Of a DNA stretch of 64,000 nucleotides, positions 1 through 9,048 are shown one piece after another. The notes under the pieces were generated by a model, which was not told the DNA's origin, made no database searches, and was given only the letters and a program-made list of their open reading frames with translations. A program made the translations under genes and the position numbers. The first letter of the stretch is position 1; the number at the start of each line of letters is the position of its first letter. This stretch comes from Chloroflexota bacterium (lineage in GTDB: Bacteria; Chloroflexota; UBA11872; VXOZ01), in NCBI GenBank assembly GCA_026710945.1, contig JAPOQA010000014.1, positions 62,001 to 126,000 on the forward strand. Direction: 5' to 3'.

Positions 1-593
1 CCGTCTCGGGTGAACGCAGATGAAATCGGATTTGCAGAGGGGAACTCGTCTGCCCGTTCCTTCACGAGCGGGTCTTCCGCAATTATGAGCCTACGGCCAA
101 TGGAGAACGTCTCCGCAGCGTGGTCCGATACGATCTCCACCAACTCTCCGGTCTTGATCACGGAGACAAGCACGCCGCTATCATCCGGATAAATGTCTGC
201 GGCATGGCTCGCAGGCCCCGTATCGAATGTGGCGATTACCTGCCGGTCCTCCGCTCTAACGACAGCGGTGTTGCCGGAGACTGTGCTGGCGATCCACGCG
301 TACTTGGAGTCACTTGTAAAATTGATCCAGTGTGTCCGCTCCAACCCCGCCCCAGAGAGATCAACTGTCTCCACCACCTCAAGCTGCGGGTTGATGATGT
401 GGATGATGTTGTTGGTCTGGTCCATGGCCCAGACTTCGTACTTGGCCGTGGAAATGGGTATCTCCGGCTGAATGACGTACGTGCCGCAAGCTGAAGCCAG
501 CAAGCTTACGGCAAGGATTGCAAGCAATGGCGCAAACATCCGGCGCCAACTTGCCGACGCGGTTGATGCGGAGTGCCTAATCAAACTCAACAT
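1..593 (-). CDS. Beta-propeller lipoprotein, 3' end outside window
   Basis: About 197 codons are visible and the gene runs off the left edge. The chosen ATG (591-593) follows an AGAGGA ribosome site. The N-terminus is basic, then hydrophobic, and ends in a lipobox (LLASAC, Cys at residue 36), so the product is probably a membrane-anchored lipoprotein outside the cytoplasm. The mature part reads as repeated short beta segments such as YEVWAMDQTNN, LEVVETVDL, YAWIAS and RQVIATFDTG, which resemble YVTN/cytochrome-cd1-type propeller blades. Substrate and role cannot be told. It lies downstream of the sulfurtransferase and the respiratory operon on the same strand, but with its own 100-bp gap. Propeller call is moderate; lipoprotein call is good. 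Confidence 0.7.
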   Translation of the reverse strand, partial: MLSLIRHSASTASASWRRMFAPLLAILAVSLLASACGTYVIQPEIPISTAKYEVWAMDQTNNIIHIINPQLEVVETVDLSGAGLERTHWINFTSDSKYAWIASTVSGNTAVVRAEDRQVIATFDTGPASHAADIYPDDSGVLVSVIKTGELVEIVSDHAAETFSIGRRLIIAEDPLVKERADEFPSANPISSAFTRD

Positions 594-694
594 TTCGTTA
601 TCCTCTTGCTTCCTTAAGAGACTTCCCTGGGAAACTTTCTTGTAACCCAATATTGTGTGTCCTACACTCACTCAATCCAGTGGGACGGTGTCTG

Positions 695-1534
695 CTACTT
701 TTCGATGGGTACCCCGATCATGCTGCCCCATTCCGTCCAGGAGCCGTCATAGTTGCGCACATCCGGGTAACCAAGCAGATACTTGAGCACGAACCAGGTG
801 TGAGACGAGCGCTCGCCGATCCGGCAATACGTCACGATTTCTTTGTCGGGAACGATGCCTTTTCCGGCGTAAATCTCGTACAATTCATCGGCAGACTTAA
901 ATGTACCGTCTTCCGCCACGGCCGATGCCCACGGGACATTGGCAGCGCCGGGAATGTGACCGCCCCGCTGGGCAGTCTCCGGAAGGCCCGGCGGCGCCAG
1001 GATTTCGCCAGTGAACTCTTGCGGCGAGCGCACATCGACAAGGCCGACATTTGGGTTGCCCAGGCGATCCTGCACACCGCCCTGGAAGACGCGGAGGGCG
1101 GCATCCGGGTCTTGGGCCGCGTAGGCGGTGGCCGCAATGTGAGGAATGTCGGAGGTAATCGAGCGGCCCTCGTCCAGCCACTTCACACGGCCGCCATTCA
1201 TCAGGCGCGCGTCCTTGTGACCATAGATCTTGAGAATCCAGTGGGCGAACGCAGCGAACCAGTTGTTGTTGTCACCATAGAGGACCACAGTGGTGTCCGG
1301 AGTAATGCCGCATTGGCCCAAGAGTTGCTCCAGCTCTTCTTTGCCAATGAGGTCGCGGCGCACCGGGTCGTTGAGGTCGGACTGCCAGCCCCAGTCCACG
1401 GCACCGGCAATGTGTCCCGTCTCGTAGGCGGTAGTATCCACGTCTACCTCTACAAGCCGGACGTTGTCGTCGCCACCGTGCTGGGCTACCCAGTCTGTGG
1501 AAACGAGGACGCCTGAGTCGGCGTATTCACTCAT
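695..1534 (-). CDS. Thiosulfate sulfurtransferase (two-domain rhodanese)
   Basis: 279 residues, the usual length of tandem-rhodanese enzymes that move sulfane sulfur from thiosulfate to cyanide or another thiol acceptor. Two rhodanese domains are visible (about 10-125 and 160-275). The catalytic loop in the C-terminal domain is CRIGERS with Cys at about 237, followed by SSHTWF and a conserved YDGSWTEWG stretch. This is the loop type of the mycobacterial CysA2/CysA3 and SseA-like group. The N-terminal domain has GDNNNW in place of the catalytic loop, so it is non-catalytic as in other family members. The start has AAGGAGAAGG seven bases upstream and a consensus-like promoter before it. It lies just beyond the terminator of the complex III operon. 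Cytoplasmic; no signal peptide. Confidence 0.9.
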   Translation of the reverse strand: MSEYADSGVLVSTDWVAQHGGDDNVRLVEVDVDTTAYETGHIAGAVDWGWQSDLNDPVRRDLIGKEELEQLLGQCGITPDTTVVLYGDNNNWFAAFAHWILKIYGHKDARLMNGGRVKWLDEGRSITSDIPHIAATAYAAQDPDAALRVFQGGVQDRLGNPNVGLVDVRSPQEFTGEILAPPGLPETAQRGGHIPGAANVPWASAVAEDGTFKSADELYEIYAGKGIVPDKEIVTYCRIGERSSHTWFVLKYLLGYPDVRNYDGSWTEWGSMIGVPIEK

Positions 1535-1586
1535 GAATCCTTCTCCTTACCAAGCGAAATTACTTAAGTTGACCAAGTTGCTCTAC

Positions 1587-1616
1587 ATAGTAGCAAAAGC
1601 ACAAAATTTTTGTCAA
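1587..1616 (-). promoter_or_regulatory. Sigma70-type promoter of the sulfurtransferase gene
   Basis: On the minus strand a perfect -35 TTGACA (1616-1611) is followed after 18 bases by TACTAT (1592-1587). It gives a leader of about 45 bases ending in a strong ribosome site before the sulfurtransferase ATG. This supports transcription separate from the upstream respiratory operon. Confidence 0.6.
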
Positions 1617-1711
1617 GGAATGTAGCAGTCGAGATTAGCAGCCCTGGCGACATCAGGTGTCGAGCGGCGCGCTCGCGAGAGTCGAAATAGGCTGAACGTC
1701 TGTTAAATGCA

Positions 1712-1743
1712 AAAGCGAGGACCCTCTGAGGATACCTCGCTTT
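1712..1743 (-). terminator. Terminator of the complex III operon
   Basis: A perfect 9-bp inverted repeat, AAAGCGAGG/CCTCGCTTT with a 14-base loop, lies about 75 bases after the last gene of the operon. On the minus strand it ends in CTTTTGCATTT, a short U-rich tail, so it is a plausible factor-independent terminator. Confidence 0.6.
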
Positions 1744-1817
1744 GTTGCCTATCGCTAGATTCCGGTTGGCGCTTCCCCGTGCCGCTCTAACGCAATTGCC
1801 AGACCCCCAATTGGGAG

Positions 1818-2105
1818 CTAGATCCACTTTCGCGGGAAGATTTCTAAGTAAACGGAAACCGTTTCCCACGTTATGTAGTAAAGGAACAGGGCAAGGAGCA
1901 GCGCAACGATGGTGGCGCCATAGAATACGGGGCGTAGTCTGGCAAATCCCTCCGGTAGGTCGCGCGTGCCGACCAGAGACGGGATGATGGCGTGAGCCAT
2001 CAAAAAGGAAACAGCCGTGGCAACCATCATGAAGAGTGCCAGCCAAAAGAATATGAACCCCGTATGTAACTCGTCCCAGATTGGTAGTGCTAGTGCATGG
2101 TCCAT
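1818..2105 (-). CDS. Small two-helix membrane protein of the complex III operon
   Basis: 95 residues with two clear membrane segments, about 16-42 and 60-85, joined by a charged loop (VGTRDLPEGFARLRP). It begins 13 bases after actE ends and is followed by the operon terminator, so it is most likely cotranscribed with the complex. I do not recognise the family with confidence. By position and topology it could be an accessory subunit comparable to the small extra membrane subunit reported in some Chloroflexus-type complexes, or an assembly factor. The overlapping longer frame on the same strand (1564-2046) lacks such composition and is rejected. Confidence 0.7.
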   Translation of the reverse strand: MDHALALPIWDELHTGFIFFWLALFMMVATAVSFLMAHAIIPSLVGTRDLPEGFARLRPVFYGATIVALLLALFLYYITWETVSVYLEIFPRKWI

Positions 2106-2118
2106 GGATTGCTATCTC

Positions 2119-2688
2119 CTACCCCGCGTCGCTTTCCTGCAGTGAACGTATGAAAAGTATGAGTTCCCAGCGTTCTTCGGGGGTTAGTAAATTGCCAAAC
2201 GAGGGCATGTTGCCCAGGCTATTGGTTAAAATCCAGTAAATCTCGCCATCTGTACGCTCATTGGTAATCCGGTCTCCCTGCATTGCTTGCGGCAGTGGGT
2301 CAAAATAGAGCCCCACCGGTCCTTCACCTCGACCATCCGCGCCGTGGCAGTGTTTGCAGTTGGTCATGAAGAGTTGCTCGCCGGATTCAATGCGTGCGGG
2401 CGTGCTGGAGAGGGGATTGGCTATCTCCACCGCTTCCGCGAAACTGTATTCGCGCGCTTTTCCGGTCACCGGCACAGAGTCGGCAGGAGGCAAGCGCCGA
2501 GGCGGTTCCTGCTGACGGTAGGACTGCTGATAGTGCATCTCCGGAAAGACGTCCCAAACATACCCATAACACGACGTCAATAGACCGGCAAGCAGCGTGC
2601 CGAATATGATGGTCAGCACCACCCAACGCGGGGGCGCCACATCTCCTATCGAGCGGAACAGGCCATGAAAGTGTAGCCGGTCTCGCAT
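2119..2688 (-). CDS. actE: Alternative complex III subunit ActE, monoheme cytochrome c
   Basis: 189 residues. One hydrophobic segment (about 23-40) ends in LLTSC, a possible lipid-attachment Cys at 40. A class-I cytochrome c domain follows, with heme motif CKHCH (Cys 111, Cys 114, His 115) and a probable axial Met at about 161 in GNMPSF. It would carry electrons from the complex to periplasmic acceptors or directly to an oxidase. The ATG is preceded by CGGAG lying inside the end of actD, so the two are translationally close (five bases between genes). Family, order and heme motif agree with ActE of alternative complex III. Confidence 0.85.
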   Translation of the reverse strand: MRDRLHFHGLFRSIGDVAPPRWVVLTIIFGTLLAGLLTSCYGYVWDVFPEMHYQQSYRQQEPPRRLPPADSVPVTGKAREYSFAEAVEIANPLSSTPARIESGEQLFMTNCKHCHGADGRGEGPVGLYFDPLPQAMQGDRITNERTDGEIYWILTNSLGNMPSFGNLLTPEERWELILFIRSLQESDAG

Positions 2689-2693
2689 TCCGG

Positions 2694-3206
2694 TTAGCTC
2701 CGTCCTTGCTGCTTCACTTCTTCAGCGCCGGCTTCCGTAAGCGTCGTCTGAGCCGTATCTGCCTGCGCATCATCGTCACAGCGCACCACCAACCCTACAT
2801 AGCCTTCAGTTATGCGCGAGTCGTAGAGATCATTGGAGAGATTTGGCAGCCGAGACTCGAAAATCACGCCCATGATGGTAAAGATGAGCGCCCCGAGCAT
2901 CGTGCCTTCATACATGATGATAAACATGGGAGGAATGCCCAAAATGGGCTTGCCTGCCGTTACGAGCGGGAAGGAAAGTTGTGTACCGGCCGTCACCATG
3001 AGACCCACGGCGAAACCGATTATGGCCCCGCCAAGGGGGAAGATGAACAGTCGATGGTCTCCGGAGTCTTCGCCGAAAGCCCCTTCCGGGTAAGGCGCGC
3101 CGGTGAGCACCTCGTAGTCGGTCGGGCCGAACCCCGAAGCCTGCAGGCGGTCCGCAGCCGCGGCCGCGGTGTCTGCCGTTTGGAATAATCCCAGAACACT
3201 GGGCAT
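2694..3206 (-). CDS. actD: Alternative complex III subunit ActD (DUF3341 family)
   Basis: 170 residues. A soluble N-terminal part (about 1-50, with ADRLQASGF and the YEVLTG region) is followed by two membrane helices (about 52-77 and 88-118) and a soluble C-terminus. This is the layout of the DUF3341/ActD subunit, a structural membrane component with no cofactor. It sits between actF and actE in a tight series with gaps of ten and five bases. The C-terminal 40 residues are acidic and carry no metal motif. Confidence 0.85.
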   Translation of the reverse strand: MPSVLGLFQTADTAAAAADRLQASGFGPTDYEVLTGAPYPEGAFGEDSGDHRLFIFPLGGAIIGFAVGLMVTAGTQLSFPLVTAGKPILGIPPMFIIMYEGTMLGALIFTIMGVIFESRLPNLSNDLYDSRITEGYVGLVVRCDDDAQADTAQTTLTEAGAEEVKQQGRS

Positions 3207-3216
3207 GGTTGCCTCC

Positions 3217-4584
3217 CTATTCTCTCACTATTGCGGGCAAGCGTAACTTGCCGATGCGGAATTCGCGCTTCCAGATATGACCCTCTTTTTCCTCCCAGAT
3301 AGGGATGACGGGGAATATCTTCGAAAACAGTAACAACAGCAATCCGACATTGGCGAACGAGAAGATCACCAAGGCTATTTCAACGAGGCTGGCAGAGTAG
3401 TCTCCCCAAGCAAATGCATCGGGATGCCGACGCTGTAGCGTGGGAACAATGATTAAGAAACGTTCCAGCCACATGCCGATGTTCACGACGAGGGATGTTA
3501 TGAGCATGATGCCGATGTTCCTGCGGAATTTCCTGAACATCCAAATTGGCACCGGCAGGAAAACGTTGCACGTAATCATCAGGAGGAATAGGTAGAGATA
3601 CGGCGGTGAAAGCCGCAGCTTCATTACCTCGTATTCCGCTTCTTCATTGCTCAATAGCGCGAAGACAACATCCAGGAAATAAAAGTACGCCCAGGCCAAT
3701 GCAACAACAATGAGAAGCCGGCCAATCATATCGAAGTGTTCAGGGCGAATGTAGTCGTGGAGTTGGAAGAGAGATCGCATGACTGCCATCAGGGCGATAA
3801 CTGCCGCCACACCGGAAAGCACAGCTCCTACAACAAAGTAAGGTGCGAAAATGTGCACGTGCCAACCGGGCACAAGCGACATGCCGAAGTCCCAAGACAC
3901 GATGCTGTGGACGGATACAAACACCGGCAAGATAAGCGCCGAAAGCAGTAAGCCGGTAGCATTGAGCAGTTTCCACTGCCGCGCATTGCCGCGCCAGCCC
4001 AGGCAGAGCAACCCATACACAAAGCGTCGCCAGCCGGTCGTCTTGTCTCTTGCCAAAGCGAGATCAGGGATCAGTGCGGCATAGACAAATAGAATACTCC
4101 CCGTCAAGTACGTAAAGATCGCGCTTGGGTCCCAAACGAGCGGGGACCGGACATCGGGCCAAATGCCGCGTACGAAGTCGTACGGAAACGCCCAGTAAAG
4201 CGTGCGCCACGGTCGTCCGGTGTGAAGTACGACAAAGAGCGCCGCGGTAAGAAGTGAAAACACCGTCATGACCTCAGCGGCCCGCACCACCGGACGGCGC
4301 CATTCTGCTGCCGATAGCCGCAAGATAGCGGAGATCATGGTGCCCGCGTGGCTAATTCCCACCCAGAACACGAAGTTGATGATGAAGAAGCCCCAAAAGA
4401 CCGGATGGTTGAGACCGGTCACGCCCAAGCCGTACGTTACCAACAACGTGGCGGCAACAACGCCGAGACCCACTAAGCCCATCAACAACAGCAACAGAAC
4501 ATAGAAAATCATCGGTGTCTCTAACACCGACCGCAGTAGGTCTCGATTAATCTGAATAGGCGTGAGCCGTGGGCGCTCATGCAT
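3217..4584 (-). CDS. actF: Alternative complex III NrfD-like subunit ActF
   Basis: 455 residues with about ten hydrophobic helices, of the NrfD/PsrC polytopic family. Members lack heme and form the quinol-binding and ion-conducting part of the complex. The family signature GISHAGTMISA lies near residue 117, and charged residues inside helices (for example YNDYIRPEHFD-like LHDYIRPEHFD) match other members. It is a paralogue of the adjacent actC, as expected for complexes with two NrfD subunits. I labelled the copy next to actB as ActC and this one as ActF from the usual order; the labels could be swapped without changing function. Confidence 0.85.
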   Translation of the reverse strand: MHERPRLTPIQINRDLLRSVLETPMIFYVLLLLLMGLVGLGVVAATLLVTYGLGVTGLNHPVFWGFFIINFVFWVGISHAGTMISAILRLSAAEWRRPVVRAAEVMTVFSLLTAALFVVLHTGRPWRTLYWAFPYDFVRGIWPDVRSPLVWDPSAIFTYLTGSILFVYAALIPDLALARDKTTGWRRFVYGLLCLGWRGNARQWKLLNATGLLLSALILPVFVSVHSIVSWDFGMSLVPGWHVHIFAPYFVVGAVLSGVAAVIALMAVMRSLFQLHDYIRPEHFDMIGRLLIVVALAWAYFYFLDVVFALLSNEEAEYEVMKLRLSPPYLYLFLLMITCNVFLPVPIWMFRKFRRNIGIMLITSLVVNIGMWLERFLIIVPTLQRRHPDAFAWGDYSASLVEIALVIFSFANVGLLLLLFSKIFPVIPIWEEKEGHIWKREFRIGKLRLPAIVRE

Positions 4585-4643
4585 TAGGTCTAAACTCCTT
4601 CATTGGGCGCGCACCGGTATGAAAGGGCAATGAGCTCGCTGTC

Positions 4644-6026
4644 TTACTGTGGCTTGATGACATACGGTACCTCAGCGTTCAAGAATTTTTCATTGCGGCG
4701 CAGTAATACGCCCTCCTGCATTTCCCAGTTAGACAGCGGTCCTAGAGACTTTACTGCCCACGTTACCAGGAAGATGGCTCCTGCTAATCCTCCGACGATA
4801 ATTAGTACATCAGCCAAGTCAGGCCAGGGGATAGCGATAGCCTCGTGCAACTCATGATCTAGAGGGTCCTGGGTCGAGAGATATGCGGGCACGAAGTCGA
4901 TAATGCGCTGAATGAAGATGCCAAAGAGGGAGAGGGCCGCCACAACTGTGGGACCGGCCACGCTCTTACGCCAGGGATTCCACATGAGGATGAGCAACGG
5001 CAACACAAAGCAGCAAATGAAGGCGGTGACGAAGAGCCAGGTGTTCTCGCCGAAGCTTCGCGTTCCGATCGTGACCACCGTTTCCCGGGGGACACGCCCG
5101 TACCACGTAGTGAGGAAGTCCGCCCACCAGTGGTACGCCCACGCCAGGTTGAGCGCGAGCATGATTTTGGCCACGTTCCAAAACTGGTCTACGGTGATGT
5201 AGCGCTGCAGACCATAGAACCGGCGAAGCAACGCCATGACAACAATGGTCGTAGCGGTTGCGGCAAGCAAGCCGTTGATGCTATAGAACGCCGGGAACAT
5301 AGAGCTCTTCCACCCGGGCACAAGCGTCATGACGTAGTCAAGACTGATCAAGGACTGAACAAAGATGAAATTCATCACATAGCAGCCACCAAGGACGGCC
5401 AAGCCAATGCGGTGTACTTTCCACTGCTTTGGCGTTCCAATAAAAGAACCTGAGAGCAGCCGAGCCAAGCGATGAGTGCCGCCGCTTTGTACGCGCAGGG
5501 AAGCAAGATCCGGTATTGCCTGCACCCAGAGAAACGCAAAGCCATTTGCTACGAGCATAAGTACGAATATCGTGTCATAGAAGTGCGGTGCGCCCCACGG
5601 CCAGTTGAACCACACGGTTATGCGTTCCGCACTTGAGGGCACCAACCAAAGCAGTGGGAGAAAGAGCAAGACGTTAAGGAGTCCGGCAACTGCCACGACT
5701 TGTGAAGCTCGTGTCAACGGGCCATGCCAACGCGCGCGGGCGAGCCGCGGGACAAATGACACCATCGGCGCTGCTTGGCCTACCGTGAAAAGAAACCCGA
5801 ACACGGCGGCGTAATAGCCCCACGGACCCCGATCTTCCAGACCGGACCCGAGTCGAATGACAAAGCCTGCAACTCCGCCCAGGAACAGCAGGAACAGGAT
5901 CAGCAGCGTGAGCCGGTAGGCGCCGCTGCTCCCTAGTGCCCGCTGAAAGATGTCACGCGCTATTTCTGCCGGAGCTGGCAGCGGTTCCAGCGTGTGCTGG
6001 TGCTGTCTCGCTTGCATGCGGATCAA
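4644..6026 (-). CDS. actC: Alternative complex III NrfD-like subunit ActC
   Basis: 460 residues with about ten membrane helices, NrfD/PsrC family, paralogous to the next gene. It would hold the quinol oxidation site facing ActB. The start overlaps the end of actB2 by 74 bases if the first ATG is used; a second ATG nine bases in is equally possible. The segments FTVGQAAPMVSFVPRLARAR (about 80-100) and YITVDQFWNVAK in the middle are similar to the corresponding parts of actF. No heme motif is present, as expected. Confidence 0.87.
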   Translation of the reverse strand: MIRMQARQHQHTLEPLPAPAEIARDIFQRALGSSGAYRLTLLILFLLFLGGVAGFVIRLGSGLEDRGPWGYYAAVFGFLFTVGQAAPMVSFVPRLARARWHGPLTRASQVVAVAGLLNVLLFLPLLWLVPSSAERITVWFNWPWGAPHFYDTIFVLMLVANGFAFLWVQAIPDLASLRVQSGGTHRLARLLSGSFIGTPKQWKVHRIGLAVLGGCYVMNFIFVQSLISLDYVMTLVPGWKSSMFPAFYSINGLLAATATTIVVMALLRRFYGLQRYITVDQFWNVAKIMLALNLAWAYHWWADFLTTWYGRVPRETVVTIGTRSFGENTWLFVTAFICCFVLPLLILMWNPWRKSVAGPTVVAALSLFGIFIQRIIDFVPAYLSTQDPLDHELHEAIAIPWPDLADVLIIVGGLAGAIFLVTWAVKSLGPLSNWEMQEGVLLRRNEKFLNAEVPYVIKPQ

Positions 6027-6759
6027 CCTTCTTCAAGTAGATCACATTGGTATCGGTGCCAAGGTTTTCCATTACGCGGTAGTGCCGCTTGTTCTTAGCT
6101 AACTGTGCGACCCGCGAGTCTTCATCTTCGAGGTTGCCGAATACGAGTGTATCGGTTGGGCACGCCTGCACGCATGCCGGCGCCACGTCGCCATCCTGCA
6201 ACTCTTCATCTGCCTGCCGGCGCTCCCACTCGCTCTTGCGAATGCGTTGCACGCAGAACGTGCACTTTTCCATGATGCCCTTGGTGCGGACCGTAACATT
6301 CGGATTCAGATACTCTCTGTGGGTGTCTTCAAGATCTCGTTCCCAAAAGTTGAAGAACCGCGCATGATACGGGCAATTGTTGGCGCAGTAGCGCGTTCCA
6401 ATGCAACGGTTATACACTTGAACGTTCAGGCCCTCTTGGTTGTGGTACGTGGCGTACACCGGGCACACAGGTTCACAGGGGGCATTGTTGCAGTGCTGGC
6501 AGAACATCGGCAGGAAGCGCGCCTTTACATTGGGATATTCCCCTTCCCAATAGCGCTCAATCCGAATCCAATTCATCGCGCGCTGCTGCAAGACGATGTC
6601 TTCCAGGTTGAGGGCGATGTTATTTTCCGCATGGCAAGCAACGACGCAAGCCTGGCAACCGGTGCAGCGGTCTAGGTCCACCACCATGCCCCAGCGTCGG
6701 CCAATGCTTGCCACCGGCTTGCTTGTGTCTTGTTCTTGTCCTTCAGCGTCCTGTCTCAA
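5953..6759 (-). CDS. actB: Alternative complex III iron-sulfur subunit ActB2
   Basis: 268 residues, ferredoxin-like of the NrfC/PsrB type, with four cysteine clusters: CTGCQACVVAC (from about 35), CQHCNNAPCEPVC, CIGTRYCANNC and CTFC...CVQAC. In the third group the second ligand is Thr (CIGT) instead of Cys. In characterised complexes of this kind such a replacement goes with one [3Fe-4S] beside three [4Fe-4S] clusters. In several bacteria this domain is fused to the C-terminus of ActB; here it is a separate gene 18 bases after actB1. The C-terminal 35 residues are Ala/Ser/His-rich and overlap actC. Electrons would pass from ActC-bound quinol through these clusters to the hemes of ActA/ActE. 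Confidence 0.88.
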   Translation of the reverse strand: MRQDAEGQEQDTSKPVASIGRRWGMVVDLDRCTGCQACVVACHAENNIALNLEDIVLQQRAMNWIRIERYWEGEYPNVKARFLPMFCQHCNNAPCEPVCPVYATYHNQEGLNVQVYNRCIGTRYCANNCPYHARFFNFWERDLEDTHREYLNPNVTVRTKGIMEKCTFCVQRIRKSEWERRQADEELQDGDVAPACVQACPTDTLVFGNLEDEDSRVAQLAKNKRHYRVMENLGTDTNVIYLKKVDPHASETAPAHAGTAASSGRNSA

Positions 6760-6777
6760 CGCCGTCTCTCCCCGCTT

Positions 6778-9039
6778 CTATTGAGTTTCGTTCGTGACTT
6801 GGAACGTCTTTTCATCGGGCATTTGCACTGGCGCCGTGATGCCTTCGATGCGCGGCAGGCGGGTCCGTCGCCCAGTAGGCGCAATCCGCACCCGTGTAGC
6901 CGACCACGCAAGAGCACCAGTCTGTTCCTGAATGACAGGCGCCAGCATACGCAGCGCATTTTCGCCGCGATTCTCGGCGTACCTTCCTAGTTCCTGGTGG
7001 CCTTGGCCAAGCGGCACACTTACCACACCCTCCCCGATGCCGGGATAGGGGTACGCTGGAGCCAAGAGTGACCCGGCCGTGGAGGTAATGCGCACAATGT
7101 CGTTTTCCTGTATGCTCAATGCTTCCATTGTCTTCGGGCTAAGCGCCACCCATGTTCCCCAAACTCCGGTGGTCATGGGATCAGCGGTGGACTGCAGCCA
7201 CGGTGACGCGGCGAGACTGCCGCTCCCATCCCCGAGCAGTACCGATGGCGTAACAATGAGATGATACGGATAGTCTTCTGCATCACTACTGAATTCCGGT
7301 TCCATTGCCGGAACTCCACTTAGATCGGGTGCCTCTGCCGTCACGGGTTCAGAAGCCACCCACCAACCCCCGCGTTGCAGGACCGACAACCAAAATACTT
7401 CGGGATCGTCGCTTGTAACTGAGCCGTCACCGCGAGCCTGAAGCTCATCAACGCTTGCTCGTATAGCATCTCTCATCGAATCCCACGGCAGTGCTTCGGC
7501 AAGCGGCCCACCCAGAGTTTGCGCCAACCCAAGCAACACGTCCGCGAACGCCCTCGTGCCGGCCGCGCCTTCGAATTCCTGATGGTATGGGCGGACGACA
7601 GGTTGTTGGACGCCAAGGGTAGAGTACTCTGCGCCCAACGGTGGCACGCTCGTGCCCCAGCTTTCCAAATAGTGATGATCAGGCAGGATCAAGTCCGCCA
7701 ATGCCGTGGTCTCGTCCAAGACATTTGAAAAGCTGACAATATAGGGTATTGCATCCAAGACACCGGCTGCATTCAGAACCCCAGGAAGCCCATAAACAGG
7801 ATTGGCGCCATGGATCAAGAGTACTTGCGGTACTTGGCCGCTTTCTATCTCGCTCAGGAAAGTCTCCCACTCTTCATACGAGGTCACCGGGGCTTCAGCG
7901 GGAATGTCCGGCAAGGGGGACGGGGCATTCAGCAGCACGCCGCCTTGCCGTCCCACGTTGCCTTTCAAAAGATTAAGGGCGAAAATGGCGGCCATGTTGG
8001 AGAGCCCATTCGTATGGCCGGCAGCGCTGCCACCGCCCATCGCCACCGCAGTTGGCGCCGCGGCAAAGTCATGGGCAACCCTCTCAATTACCTCAACCGG
8101 CACGCCGGTCACATCAGCGACCTGCTCGGCCGCGTAGGCATCCAAAGATCCTTCGCCGCCGGTTAGCGGCTGGAGCGCAGCGGGCACCGGCCTGCCATCC
8201 AATACTGCGTGGGCAATGCTCAGCGCCAGGATTCCCTCCGTGCCGGGGTTGACCGGATGCCATTCGTCAGCATTCGCCGCCGTCATCGTCAAATGCGTAT
8301 CGAAATGCGCGAACGTACCTCGAGAACGGTTTTCTCCCTGCCTGAATTCCCCATATGCCTGTCCGTAATGAACCGGAGAATCTCCGCCCTCCAGGAAGTT
8401 GCCGCCAATGGAGAGCACATAGGCAGTGTTTGCAATGTCAAATTGCGGCACGCGGGTAGTCCCAAACACCTGTGCACTGGCTTGCCGCACGGCGGCCTGC
8501 TCAAGGGGCTCGAACGTCAGCCAACGTGCGCCGATATTCTGGGTAAACCGTTCAAGGATCATGCCCAAGTGCCCGTTTACGGGCTCAGTAATCATGACTA
8601 TGCCGCCATTTTGGGCAGCGCTGAGCCTCTCCTGAAAATCCGGCAGCACATCATCCCAGCGCATGAATCTGTAGCGACCGGAGCCTCGGTTGCGTCGTGG
8701 GATCATCGGGTTGGGGATTCGATCGGGATTGTAGAGGGTTTGGAGGGCCGCCTGTGCCCGGGCGGAAGACTTACCGCGGTTCAAGGGGTAGTCGGGATTG
8801 CCTTCAATCTTGCGTGCGCGACCGCTTTTTACCCGCACAATCACGCCGCAGCCATCGCCGGAATCCTGACAGATACTGGCATACCAGGTATCCAGCCCAG
8901 TAATCGTATCCTCCGGAATCTCCACCGGGCTTTGAATGTGGAATTCACGATCCGGCGTGCCGCAACCCGCAAAGGCAACAGCAGCGCCCATCCCTAGGCC
9001 CGATGTACCAGCTAATTTCAGGACGTCGCGTCGACGCAT
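6778..9039 (-). CDS. actB: Alternative complex III large subunit ActB1, molybdopterin-oxidoreductase fold
   Basis: 753 residues. The N-terminus has a twin-arginine signal (MRRRDVLKLAG) with a lipobox-like AFAGC, Cys about 26, so it is probably exported folded and lipid-anchored. The body follows the molybdopterin oxidoreductase fold: CQDSGDGCGVIVRV near 57 is a remnant of the N-terminal Fe-S motif, and GNPDYPLNRG follows it. In studied complexes this subunit carries no molybdenum cofactor and is structural. The N-terminal half continues with a family-typical IGGNFLEGGDSP and the C-terminal beta-barrel domain starts near 580. AGAGGAGAG precedes the ATG and the gap to actA is nine bases. Split from its Fe-S domain (actB2). 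Confidence 0.88.
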   Translation of the reverse strand: MRRRDVLKLAGTSGLGMGAAVAFAGCGTPDREFHIQSPVEIPEDTITGLDTWYASICQDSGDGCGVIVRVKSGRARKIEGNPDYPLNRGKSSARAQAALQTLYNPDRIPNPMIPRRNRGSGRYRFMRWDDVLPDFQERLSAAQNGGIVMITEPVNGHLGMILERFTQNIGARWLTFEPLEQAAVRQASAQVFGTTRVPQFDIANTAYVLSIGGNFLEGGDSPVHYGQAYGEFRQGENRSRGTFAHFDTHLTMTAANADEWHPVNPGTEGILALSIAHAVLDGRPVPAALQPLTGGEGSLDAYAAEQVADVTGVPVEVIERVAHDFAAAPTAVAMGGGSAAGHTNGLSNMAAIFALNLLKGNVGRQGGVLLNAPSPLPDIPAEAPVTSYEEWETFLSEIESGQVPQVLLIHGANPVYGLPGVLNAAGVLDAIPYIVSFSNVLDETTALADLILPDHHYLESWGTSVPPLGAEYSTLGVQQPVVRPYHQEFEGAAGTRAFADVLLGLAQTLGGPLAEALPWDSMRDAIRASVDELQARGDGSVTSDDPEVFWLSVLQRGGWWVASEPVTAEAPDLSGVPAMEPEFSSDAEDYPYHLIVTPSVLLGDGSGSLAASPWLQSTADPMTTGVWGTWVALSPKTMEALSIQENDIVRITSTAGSLLAPAYPYPGIGEGVVSVPLGQGHQELGRYAENRGENALRMLAPVIQEQTGALAWSATRVRIAPTGRRTRLPRIEGITAPVQMPDEKTFQVTNETQ

Positions 9040-9048
9040 GACTCTCCT

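Noticed and set aside
653-1516. 287-codon open frame on the plus strand opposite the sulfurtransferase
   Set aside because: It is the antisense shadow of a gene with a clear catalytic motif, ribosome site and promoter; the antisense protein has no family features.
1564-2046. 160-codon minus-strand frame overlapping the small membrane protein
   Set aside because: It overlaps the operon terminator and a better membrane-protein frame with proper spacing to actE.
8209-8997. 262-codon plus-strand frame inside actB1
   Set aside because: Shadow of actB1, no ribosome site, and the real gene has a Tat signal and conserved motifs.
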